A DNA stretch of 35,048 nt from an uncultured Deferribacteres bacterium. GTDB taxonomy: Bacteria; Zhuqueibacterota; JdFR-76; DREG01. Positions 1-7,904 of the stretch are shown here, piece by piece. The DNA is taken from the NCBI GenBank assembly GCA_913009825.1, contig CAJVYQ010000058.1:1-35048 (forward strand). The letters run 5' to 3'. The notes under the pieces are model-generated. The model ran no database searches, was not told where the DNA came from, and worked only from the letters and a program-made list of their open reading frames with translations. A program made the position numbers and the translations under genes. Position 1 is the stretch's first letter. Every line of letters begins with the position of its first letter.

Positions 1-127
1 ACAACCACCCAAAGAGTTTTGTCATTCTGCCTGCCCGACGAACCGCAGGCGGGAAAGAATCTTGTTAGTTCTGTGCACTAAACCAACAAGATTCCTACGG
101 AATGACATGAGAATCGCTCAATTCAGG
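1..127 (+). repeat. Family-1 inverted-repeat element, copy A (left end outside window)
   Basis: The right end reads AATCGCTCAATTCAGG at 112-127, the shared end of a repeat family with other copies at 3682, 26376, 29582 and 34684. Inside is a long hairpin: GTCATTC near 21 pairs with GAATGAC near 100, and the core around AATCTTGTTAGTT pairs with its complement around 85-93. The copy aligns without gaps to 26402-26528 with about 9 differences in 127 positions, so about 93% identity. It ends 50 bases before the qmoA start, so any qmoA promoter lies within or just after it. Confidence 0.8.
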
Positions 128-176
128 ATGTATAAAAAATCGTGCAAGCCTTGTATTGTTAAGAAAGGAGTATTTT

Positions 177-1442
177 ATGAGTGGTAATGGAAATGGTGGA
201 AGGGAGTTCTCGGCCGATCTGCTTGTTGCCGGCGGCGGCATTGCCGGGACTACCGCTGCTATCGAAGCTGCCGAGGTTGGCAAGCAAACGATTCTGATTG
301 AAAAGAATCCCTGCCTCGGCGGCAGGGTGCTGCAGATGAGTAAATATTTTCCCAAGCTGTGTCCACCGTCCTGTGGTCTGGAAATCAATTTTCGCCGCAT
401 TAAGCAGAACAGCAATGTAAGAATATTTACGCTGGGGGAAGTGAAGGAAGTTTCCGGAGAAAAGGGAAACTATGAAGTGAAAGTGGCATTGAAGCCGCGT
501 TATGTGACCGGCAAATGTACTTCATGTAATCTGTGTGCGGACGAGTGTCCGGTATCAAGAAAGGATGAATTCAATTACGGAATGAAAGAAACCAAAGCGG
601 TTTATCTGCCAAATCCCATGGCCTATCCGATGAAATATGTTATCGATATGGATGTGTGCGAAGGCGAAAGCTGCGGAAAATGTGTGGCGGTCTGCCCTTA
701 TGATGCCATCGATCTGAAAATGCAGGCTGAAATCATTACTGTAAAAGTGAAATCAATCATCTGGGCAACCGGATGGAAACCGTACGATGCAAAAAAACTG
801 GACAATTTAGGTTTTGGCGATTATCCCAACGTCATCACCAATGTGATGATGGAACGGCTGGCTGCGGAAGATGGACCCACCGAAGGAAAAATCAAGCGTC
901 CTTCGGACAGCGGCGGTATCCAATCCATCGCTTTTGTCCAATGTGCCGGCTCGCGTGACGAAAATCATCTGCCTTACTGTTCCACGGTTTGCTGCGCTGC
1001 TTCGTTGAAACAGGTCAGCTACGTTCGTGAGCAATTCCCATACGCTGAGATTCATGTTTTTTATATCGATATCCGTACTCCCGGACGGTTGGAAGATATT
1101 TACATGAAAATTCAGGAAGATGAAAAAGTGTTTTTCCATCGCGGTAAAGTAGCAAAAGTTGAAGAAGTGGAAAACAACAATCTCATCGTCACTGCGGAGG
1201 ATACACTAAGCGGAACCCTGACCAAACAAAAAGCGGATTTGGTTGTGCTGGCGGTCGGGCTTGTTCCCAATTCAAAGAATGGAAATTTACCGGTTGACCT
1301 GCCTAAAGACGAATTTGGTTTTCTTTTACCGGGCGGTCGGGATGGCATGTTCGGTGTGGGTACGGCAGTTCGGCCCATGGAAGTTTCAACTGTTAATCAG
1401 GATGCAACCGGTGCAGTTTTAAAATCAATTCAAGTGAGGTGA
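177..1442 (+). CDS. qmoA: QmoA, quinone-interacting membrane-bound oxidoreductase subunit A
   Basis: This is an HdrA-like flavoprotein of 421 residues, the usual QmoA size. It belongs to the Qmo complex that passes electrons from the menaquinone pool to APS reductase on the cytoplasmic side. The N-terminal FAD-binding motif VAGGGIAGTTAA lies near residues 18-29. The QmoA-typical stretch CPPSCGLEINFRRI follows near residues 62-75. Two cysteine groups come next (CTSCNLCADECP and CEGESCGKCVAVCP), which look like Fe-S ligands. The frame is open from a TTG at 156, but the ATG at 177 has AAGGAG at 165-170 in front of it and is the better start. qmoB starts 3 bases after the stop, so the two are cotranscribed. 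Confidence 0.95.
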   Translation: MSGNGNGGREFSADLLVAGGGIAGTTAAIEAAEVGKQTILIEKNPCLGGRVLQMSKYFPKLCPPSCGLEINFRRIKQNSNVRIFTLGEVKEVSGEKGNYEVKVALKPRYVTGKCTSCNLCADECPVSRKDEFNYGMKETKAVYLPNPMAYPMKYVIDMDVCEGESCGKCVAVCPYDAIDLKMQAEIITVKVKSIIWATGWKPYDAKKLDNLGFGDYPNVITNVMMERLAAEDGPTEGKIKRPSDSGGIQSIAFVQCAGSRDENHLPYCSTVCCAASLKQVSYVREQFPYAEIHVFYIDIRTPGRLEDIYMKIQEDEKVFFHRGKVAKVEEVENNNLIVTAEDTLSGTLTKQKADLVVLAVGLVPNSKNGNLPVDLPKDEFGFLLPGGRDGMFGVGTAVRPMEVSTVNQDATGAVLKSIQVR

Positions 1443-1445
1443 AAA

Positions 1446-3674
1446 ATGGCAGAAAATAATAAAGTCGGCGTCTATCTCTGCTCCGGTTGTGATATCGGCA
1501 AATGTCTGGATATGGAGAAGTTGTCCGAACCGGCAGCCGGAGAAAATAATGTGGTTCAATGTAAACAACACAAATTTCTGTGCGGCACCGATGGTGTAAA
1601 CATGATCAGGGAAGATATTAAAACGGATAGACTAACCGGTGTCATCATCGGAGCGTGTTCTCAACGGGTGAATACGGATGAATTCAGTTTCGATCCTCTA
1701 GTCTGCCTGGAACGTGTAAACCTGAGAGAACAGGTGGTTTGGACACACGAACCCAACGATGAAGATACACAGATGATGGCGGAAGATTATATCCGCATGG
1801 GTATTGCCAAGGTGAACGCCAGCTCCGTACCGGAACCTTTTGTCAACGAGGAGTTCAATAAAACCATTTTGGTCGTTGGCGGCGGTATTTCCGGTTTAAC
1901 GGCGGCGCTGGATGGCGCCGGCGCCGGATACAAAGTGGTTGTTGTGGAGAAGGAAGCGAAGTTAGGCGGTTGGGCGGCGAAATTTAAAAAAGCGTTTCCT
2001 AAAAATCCTCCTTATCAGGAGTTGGAAGATACCGGAATTGCCCAACTGATTACCCAGGTGACGGCCGATGAAAATATCACGGTGCATACGAACACAACCA
2101 TCGAAAAAACATCCGGGCAGCCGGGCGAATTTGATGTTTCTCTGGTAAACGGCAACGGCGGTATCAAATTGACGGTGGGCGCCATTGTACAGGCAACGGG
2201 CTGGAAACCGTATGATGCCGGACGAATTCCGCACCTTGGCTTTGGCCGGTTCAAAAATGTGGTAACCAACGTAAAGTTTGAAGACATAGTTGCCGAAGAT
2301 AGAATTGTCCGTCCATCCGATGAAAAACCGATCGAGAGCATCGCTTTCGTCCAGTGCGCCGGCTCGCGCGATCCCGATCATCTGCCGTACTGTTCCGGCG
2401 TTTGCTGTCGTGTGTCGCTCAAACAGGCGCAGTATGTGAGGGAAAAATATCCGGATGCGAAAATTTACATTCTTTACAAAGATCTCCGCTCGCCGGCCCA
2501 GTATGAACTGTTTTATGCGGAAACGCAAAAGGACGATAAGGTGTTTTTTATCAAAGGCGAAGTTGTAGCTGTAAAAGACGGCGGCCGGGACAGTCTGGTC
2601 GTTGAAATGGATGATACGCTGTTAGGTGAGCAGATTCAGATTAAAGCCGATATGGTGGTGCTGGCGACAGGGATGGTGCCGACCACATTGGTGGAAGAAA
2701 GCGGAGAAGAAACAGAAGATTCCGGTAAAACGGCCGACGGCAAGAAAGAAGCGGAATCTGCAGAAAAAGGCGCAAAAATTTTGAACCTGACTTACCGGCA
2801 GGGAACGGATCTACCCACTCTGAAATACGGTTTTCCCGATTCCCATTACATCTGTTTTCCCTATGAAACCAGAAGAACGGGAATTTATGCCGCCGGTTGT
2901 GTGCGAGCCCCATTGGATATGGCGGCAAGCATCAGCGATGCGGATGGCGCTATGTTGAAAGCCATTCAGGCGGTGGAGAGCCTCAGCGCCGGGAAATCGG
3001 TGCATCCCCGCTCCGGTGATGAATCTTATCCCGATTTCTTTTTACAGCGTTGTACTCAATGTAAACGCTGCACGGAGGAATGTCCGTTCGGCACGCTGGA
3101 TGAAGACGAAAAGGGGACGCCGTTACTTAATCCCAATCGCTGCCGCCGTTGCGGCATCTGTCTGGGCGCCTGTCCGGAACGAATTGTTTCATTCAAAGAT
3201 TACTCCATCAATAATATCTCCGGGATGATTAAAGCGGTGGAAATACCGGATGAGTTGGATGAAAAACCGCGTGTGCTGGCGTTTATGTGCGAAAATGATG
3301 CCTATCCTGCTTTGGATATTGTGGGCATGAAAAGGATGAAATGGTCGCCGTTCATCCGTGTCATTCCGGTGCGCTGCCTGGGCGCCGTGAATGCAGTCTG
3401 GATTGCCGACGCCATGTCCGCAGGGTATGACGGCGTGTTGATGATCGGCTGTAAACATGGCGATGATTATCAATGTCATTATATCCGCGGCAGCGAATTG
3501 GCCAATACCAGAATGGATAATGTGAAAGATAAACTGAATCAACTGGCGCTGGAAGAGGAACGTGTGGAAATTTATGAAATCAGCCTGACGGATTACGACA
3601 AAATTCCAACTATTTTTAATGAATTTATGGAAACCATTGATGACGTGGGCATGAATCCGTTCAAAGGATTTTAA
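1446..3674 (+). CDS. qmoB: QmoB, HdrA/MvhD-like subunit of the Qmo complex
   Basis: This 742-residue subunit combines an HdrA-like flavoprotein with a C-terminal MvhD-like domain, the known QmoB architecture. An N-terminal cysteine-containing region is followed by the FAD motif VVGGGISGLTAA near residue 142. Two [4Fe-4S] motifs follow: C536/C539/C542/C546 and C566/C569/C572/C576. The MvhD-like part runs from about residue 610 to the end, with CLGAVNAVW and GCKHGDDYQCHY. A charged, low-complexity insert of Glu, Lys and Gly lies around residues 418-445, inside the flavin domain. QmoA and QmoB share FVQCAGSRD and neighbouring blocks, which shows their common HdrA ancestry. No qmoC follows; a repeat element begins 8 bases after the stop. 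Confidence 0.95.
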   Translation: MAENNKVGVYLCSGCDIGKCLDMEKLSEPAAGENNVVQCKQHKFLCGTDGVNMIREDIKTDRLTGVIIGACSQRVNTDEFSFDPLVCLERVNLREQVVWTHEPNDEDTQMMAEDYIRMGIAKVNASSVPEPFVNEEFNKTILVVGGGISGLTAALDGAGAGYKVVVVEKEAKLGGWAAKFKKAFPKNPPYQELEDTGIAQLITQVTADENITVHTNTTIEKTSGQPGEFDVSLVNGNGGIKLTVGAIVQATGWKPYDAGRIPHLGFGRFKNVVTNVKFEDIVAEDRIVRPSDEKPIESIAFVQCAGSRDPDHLPYCSGVCCRVSLKQAQYVREKYPDAKIYILYKDLRSPAQYELFYAETQKDDKVFFIKGEVVAVKDGGRDSLVVEMDDTLLGEQIQIKADMVVLATGMVPTTLVEESGEETEDSGKTADGKKEAESAEKGAKILNLTYRQGTDLPTLKYGFPDSHYICFPYETRRTGIYAAGCVRAPLDMAASISDADGAMLKAIQAVESLSAGKSVHPRSGDESYPDFFLQRCTQCKRCTEECPFGTLDEDEKGTPLLNPNRCRRCGICLGACPERIVSFKDYSINNISGMIKAVEIPDELDEKPRVLAFMCENDAYPALDIVGMKRMKWSPFIRVIPVRCLGAVNAVWIADAMSAGYDGVLMIGCKHGDDYQCHYIRGSELANTRMDNVKDKLNQLALEEERVEIYEISLTDYDKIPTIFNEFMETIDDVGMNPFKGF

Positions 3675-3681
3675 TTTTTAC

Positions 3682-3766
3682 TTAAATTGAGCGATTGTAG
3701 GTCGAATCGCCGATTCGACAACTTGAATAAAATAAGCTCAAAAACGTGAGAATCACCCAATTTAGA
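3682..3766 (-). repeat. Family-1 inverted-repeat element, copy B
   Basis: The ends are AAATTGAGCGATT at 3684-3696 and AATCACCCAATTTAG at 3751-3765. Next to the left end is a near-perfect hairpin, GTCGAATCG-C-CGATTCGAC, at 3701-3719. Read on the - strand, the copy matches copy E at 34684 over the first 30 or so bases, including TTTTTGAGCTT. It occupies the position directly behind qmoB. Confidence 0.75.
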
Positions 3767-3873
3767 TTTCAGTTAACCTCAACTCCCGCCGGCGAAGGCA
3801 GTTCAATTTTCTGCAGGCGAGGGGTTTTTCAGATGTTTCGTTGTATTAACTTTCAAAAAACCGGGAAATATTT

Positions 3874-4830
3874 ATGGCAAAAGAATGTATCGTTTGTGGC
3901 AAAGTAAAAGGAAAACGAACCTGTCTTCCGGATGAAGATCAATTGATCTGCCCCAAATGTTGTGTAAAAATCAGAGGCAGAGATTGCGCCGGTTGCCGTT
4001 ATTATTTCCGGTCTGAGCAATATCATTCGGGGAAGAGAGAAGTTACGCGGGTTAAAAATTACATTATCGAACTAAACCCGGAAATTGATGATGCTGTTGA
4101 TAAAGCTTTGGCATTGGTGGAAAAGGGAAGGTTAACAGAAGGCGAGCGCGATATATCGAGATTGTATCAGCAATATCCATCCTATTCATACGGTGTTGTA
4201 CGCTATGGGTGTTGTGCAATTATTCAAAGGAGAATTCACAAAAGCGATTTTTTGTTTTGATGAGGCGATAGAAATATTCCCCGATTTTGTTGAAGGCTGG
4301 TACAATAAAGGCGCGGCTCACCAAAAAAAATTAGAAATTGACGGAATAGTTGTTTCATGCCGAAAAGTTATTGAACAGGGAGACTAAAAAGCAGCTTTCG
4401 TCCGTAAAGCCGACCATTTTCTGCAAAAAATTGAAAAGCAGATACTAAAAAGCGACGGTCTTACTTTGGATGAGTATATTCAAAGTAAAAATGAATTTGA
4501 TGAAGCATTTAAACTAATGGAAAGAAAATTGTGGCAGGAAGCGATCAAGCGATCATAGGATTTGAGAAAGTGCTTAAATTCAACCCTAATCATGTTCAAT
4601 CGCATGGTAACATGGGCCTTTGCTATAGCATACCGGGTGAAAGAGAAAAGGCTTTAAAAGCTAACAATAAAGCTTTGGAACTGGATCCGGATTATGCTCC
4701 GGCCCAAATAAATCGGACGGCTCTGTTGGCGCTGAAAGAAGGTGAAACTTTTCCCGGCCTGGAAATGAATTCGGTTAACTATTACAGAGAAAAGGTGGGA
4801 AAGGAAAAAAGACCTTTCCGGTTTTTTTAG
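3874..4830 (+). pseudogene. Decayed zinc-ribbon/TPR protein
   Basis: The N-terminal part, readable from ATG 3874, has an eight-cysteine zinc-ribbon pattern (C5, C8, C17, C26, C29, C30, C38, C41) and then helices. Tetratricopeptide-like helices continue in other frames. The reading frame shifts near 4193-4197, where the text carries on as a TPR around residues for AIFCFDEAIEIFPDF. It then meets an in-frame TAA at 4385-4387 while the protein-like text continues. It shifts again at 4539-4554, where the 8-base unit AAGCGATC is tandemly duplicated. Removing one unit joins LWQEA to IIGFEKVLKFNPN, a clean TPR. Three independent lesions make a functional product unlikely. Sequencing error could explain one of them but hardly all three. 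Its original role is unknown. Confidence 0.8.
4806..4829 (+). terminator. Possible Rho-independent terminator at the end of the TPR pseudogene
   Basis: GGAAA and TTTCC can pair around a short loop and are followed by GG and a run of seven T. The stem is only five base pairs, so this is a weak call. Confidence 0.3.
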
Positions 4831-4897
4831 CAAAAAATGGATTTTCATTGAATGGCTTTATGGTGTAACCTAAAAAACAGGTTTTGGGTGGATTTTT

Positions 4898-6004
4898 ATG
4901 AATGAATTCCATAAAAACGGAAATTGCCCTTTTTGCAAGAGTGAGCATGTGCGCCGTCACGGCACCACTCCCAAAGGATCAGTTCGGTTTCGCTGCCTTA
5001 GTTGTAAAAAAACCTGGACTCTGCGTGACAACTATAAAAAATTTCCCGACAGTGATATTCTCACGTCGATCTATTTGCAAGGTCTTTCATATCGTCAGAT
5101 CCGGGCAATTTATCAAATGTCTCCCATGCGTCTTAATCAAAGGATCCGGGATTTTTTAACCGGATGTCCATCCTGGGAAGATTACCTTGATTCCTGCGTG
5201 AAAGACCACAATTATAAGGTGATCACATTGTACGGCGCACCATTGCAGACCAGCCATAAAGGGAGCGAAGGTAAAAATTTACATATTGCTCTGACTGTGG
5301 ATGCAATGGCTACCGTAGTCGTCGGCTACGAATGCGCATCGGAAGAGAGCGTTGTGATGTGGCGCAAGCTTCTTGCCCGCTTAGTTGACAGGAAGGTAAA
5401 AAATCCCCGGTTTTTGTACGATACTTCCAACTCTTTTATCGAAGAGGCAATCAAAGAAGTTTATCCCGATTCTCCGACCCAGGATTTTTCATTTCGATTT
5501 GTCTATGACCAAAAATTGCAGGAAAGAGCAGGTTCTCCCTCCGGTGCGGAAGATATGATGGACAATACAATCATCAATATTTTATCCCCGTTCGATTTTT
5601 TCTCCGATGGTTATATGTCCATTTTCAAGGATCCCAGAATGAAAAAAGTTATTCTTGGTGAGCGGGAACAGGTTTTACAGCGTTTGCTCACCAGGCTGCG
5701 CCGTATCGGCACCACCCGGCTGGAAGGGTTGATCTCCGCTCTGCAGGATCGTTTCAAAGCATTTCGGTTTTTAAAAGAAAATCCCCGGCCGATTATCAAC
5801 GGCTGGATCGCCTGGTATATGGTTCAAACCCTGGAAATCGGTTACAGCCGTCTTTCCTTATATATGCAGAAACCGGTATCCACCGGCTTCAGGAACTTTT
5901 CATGCGGTCAGATTCCGGAGCCAATGATCATAGATAACCAGGATCGACTTGTACGCTTTGTTGTCGAGATAGCAACACGACGATTACAGTTACCTCTGTT
6001 TTAG
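4898..6004 (+). CDS. Transposase-like protein with InsA-type zinc ribbon
   Basis: The 368-residue protein starts with a zinc ribbon of IS1 InsA type (CPFCKSEHVRRHG, then CLSCKKTW at about residues 10-41). A helix-turn-helix-like segment follows near residues 62-85 (LSYRQIRAIYQMS). The middle region, around residues 125-175, has spaced acidic residues (TVDAM and LYDTSN) that could be part of a DDE catalytic core, but I cannot place the full triad. The C-terminal half is helical and rich in Arg. The frame is intact, unlike the neighbouring TPR gene. I found no convincing terminal inverted repeats or target duplication around it, so it may be a solitary or domesticated transposase. It sits between the qmo and sat transcription units. 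Confidence 0.6.
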   Translation: MNEFHKNGNCPFCKSEHVRRHGTTPKGSVRFRCLSCKKTWTLRDNYKKFPDSDILTSIYLQGLSYRQIRAIYQMSPMRLNQRIRDFLTGCPSWEDYLDSCVKDHNYKVITLYGAPLQTSHKGSEGKNLHIALTVDAMATVVVGYECASEESVVMWRKLLARLVDRKVKNPRFLYDTSNSFIEEAIKEVYPDSPTQDFSFRFVYDQKLQERAGSPSGAEDMMDNTIINILSPFDFFSDGYMSIFKDPRMKKVILGEREQVLQRLLTRLRRIGTTRLEGLISALQDRFKAFRFLKENPRPIINGWIAWYMVQTLEIGYSRLSLYMQKPVSTGFRNFSCGQIPEPMIIDNQDRLVRFVVEIATRRLQLPLF

Positions 6005-6148
6005 TGATTATTTTTGGGTTTTCTGTTTGAATTTGTGTATTTCACATTGATTTTAATTGTATCTTTTTTACTCTGTGAGTAACTTTTTCCGGCGTTCTAA
6101 CAAAACACTGAATTCTGTATGATTTACCAAAAAAATGAGGAATAACCA

Positions 6149-7372
6149 ATGGCAAAATTAATCAGCCCACACGGTCGTTCCGAACTCATGCCTTTGTTGT
6201 TGGAGGGTAAAGAGTTGGAAAAAGAACTAAAAAATGCACAATCATTGCCCAAAGTTGTAATTAAATCGCGCGAAGTTGGTGATTTAATTATGTTGGGAAT
6301 CGGAGCATTCACTCCGTTAGCCGGTTTTATGGGGCATGATGACTGGAAAAGTGTCTGCAGCGATATGAAAATGACCAATGGTCTATTCTGGCCGATTCCA
6401 ATCACCCTTTCGGCATCCGGTGAAGTTGCCGCTTCCATCGCTCTCAATTCCGAAGTAGCCCTGGTAAATGGTGAAACAAATGAGATAATGGCCACCATGA
6501 AAGTAGCAGAAAAATATCGGATCGACAAGACGTTCGAGTGCAAACATGTTTTCACTACGGATGATCCGGAACATCCGGGAGTGAAGATGGTAATGGAGCA
6601 GGAAGCCTGGAATTTGGCCGGGCCGGTGAAAGTACTTTCGGAAAGTACATTTCCGGAAGAGTTCAAAGGATTGTACCAGCGACCTGCAGAGAGCCGCGCA
6701 ATTTTTGCAGAACGTGGCTGGAAAACCATTGCCGCCCTGCAGCTTCGCAATCCCATGCACAGATCTCATGAATATCTGGCCAAAATCGCACTGGAAGTTT
6801 CCGATGGCCTGTATATTCATCAATTGGTGGGCAAGCTGAAACCCGGTGATATTCCCGCAGAAGTAAGGGTAAAATGTATCGACACGCTGGTTGAATACTA
6901 CTTTGTCAAAGGTTCTGTGGTAACAGGCGGTTATCCCCTGGATATGCGCTATGCCGGTCCCCGAGAAGCCCTGTTGCATGCCGTTTTTCGCCAGAATTTC
7001 GGTTGTACGCATCTGATTGTCGGCCGGGATCATGCCGGAGTCGGTGACTATTACGGGCCGTTTGATGCGCAGAATATTTTTCATGAAATTCCGGAAGATG
7101 CCTTATTGCTGAAATCTCTTCCCATCGACTGGACTTTCTATTGCTACAAATGCGGCGGCATGGCTTCGATGAAAACCTGTCCCCACGGGAAAGATGACCG
7201 TCTTTTCCTCAGTGGAACCGCATTGCGAAAATCCCTGTCCGAAGGCGCAGAAATTCCCGCCGAATTCAGCCGGCCGGAAGTTCTCAAAATATTGCGTGAA
7301 TACTATGCAGGTTTAACGGAAAAGGTGGAAATTAAGATGCACGGTTATGCCACAGGGGAAGCGAAGAAGTAA
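6149..7372 (+). CDS. sat: Sulfate adenylyltransferase (ATP sulfurylase)
   Basis: The enzyme forms adenosine 5'-phosphosulfate and pyrophosphate from sulfate and ATP in the cytoplasm, the first step of dissimilatory sulfate reduction. The 407-residue product is the homo-oligomeric Sat type. It has the ATP-binding motif [10 protein letters not shown] at residues 198-207 and GRDHAG at 292-297. It also has a zinc site, C332-x2-C335 with C344 further on, as in Sat of anaerobic prokaryotes. GAGGA lies just ahead of the ATG. aprB follows after 70 bases and then aprA, and a terminator follows aprA, so sat-aprBA is one probable operon. Confidence 0.97.
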   Translation: MAKLISPHGRSELMPLLLEGKELEKELKNAQSLPKVVIKSREVGDLIMLGIGAFTPLAGFMGHDDWKSVCSDMKMTNGLFWPIPITLSASGEVAASIALNSEVALVNGETNEIMATMKVAEKYRIDKTFECKHVFTTDDPEHPGVKMVMEQEAWNLAGPVKVLSESTFPEEFKGLYQRPAESRAIFAERGWKTIAALQLRNPMHRSHEYLAKIALEVSDGLYIHQLVGKLKPGDIPAEVRVKCIDTLVEYYFVKGSVVTGGYPLDMRYAGPREALLHAVFRQNFGCTHLIVGRDHAGVGDYYGPFDAQNIFHEIPEDALLLKSLPIDWTFYCYKCGGMASMKTCPHGKDDRLFLSGTALRKSLSEGAEIPAEFSRPEVLKILREYYAGLTEKVEIKMHGYATGEAKK

Positions 7373-7442
7373 AAATTGGAAAAACATAGTTCAGGTAACA
7401 GTTCAATAATTATTTAACCAAACTCCATGAAGGAGGGACATT

Positions 7443-7877
7443 ATGCCAAGTTTTGTAAATCCTGAGAAATGTGATGGATGTAAAGCGTTGGACAAGACGG
7501 CTTGCCAGTACGTTTGTCCGAATGATCTGATGATGTTAAATCCAGATCTGATGAAGGCTTACAATCGTGAGCCGGAAATGTGCTGGGAGTGCTACAATTG
7601 TGTTAAAATTTGTCCGACCCAGGCCGTCGAAATTCGCGGCTATGCAGATTTCGTTCCCCTGGGCGCCACCGTTACGCCCTTGCGCAGCACAGACAGTATT
7701 TTGTGGACTGTCAAATTCAGAAACGGCAGTTTGAAACGGTTCAAATTTCCGATCCGGACAACACCGGAAGGGGAAGCAAAGCCTGATGGTGGTTTTGCCG
7801 TACAGGATGACATTAACAGCAACGCTTTATATTCCGAACCGGAAGCGCTCGGTTTGGATGAAGTGGCAACATTGTAA
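7443..7877 (+). CDS. aprB: Adenylylsulfate reductase beta subunit
   Basis: This 144-residue subunit carries electrons from the Qmo complex to the FAD of AprA through two [4Fe-4S] clusters. The ligands are visible as C10, C13, C21 and C25 in the first half and C47, C50, C53 and C57 in the second. Several of each set of ligands probably serve the opposite cluster, as in two-cluster ferredoxins. The C-terminal tail, from about residue 70, is the AprA-wrapping extension typical of AprB. A strong AAGGAGGGA ribosome-binding site precedes the ATG. aprA starts 27 bases downstream. Confidence 0.97.
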   Translation: MPSFVNPEKCDGCKALDKTACQYVCPNDLMMLNPDLMKAYNREPEMCWECYNCVKICPTQAVEIRGYADFVPLGATVTPLRSTDSILWTVKFRNGSLKRFKFPIRTTPEGEAKPDGGFAVQDDINSNALYSEPEALGLDEVATL

Positions 7878-7904
7878 TCAAACCAATAATAAGGAGATAA
7901 AAAC

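Noticed and set aside
1-127. CRISPR array or origin suggested by repeated palindromes
   Set aside because: The repeats are far apart, not regularly spaced, and bounded by transposon-like ends; no cas genes or DnaA boxes are seen.
131-136. TATAAA as a -10 box for qmoA
   Set aside because: The best -35-like sequence (ATGACA at 102) is 23 bases away, too far for a standard promoter.
1962-2528. A 188-codon open frame on the - strand inside qmoB
   Set aside because: It is antisense to a well-supported gene, has no ribosome-binding site, and its translation shows no recognisable family.
6383-7084. A 233-codon open frame on the - strand inside sat
   Set aside because: It lies wholly opposite a conserved enzyme gene, and its translation is low in structure and unlike any family I know.
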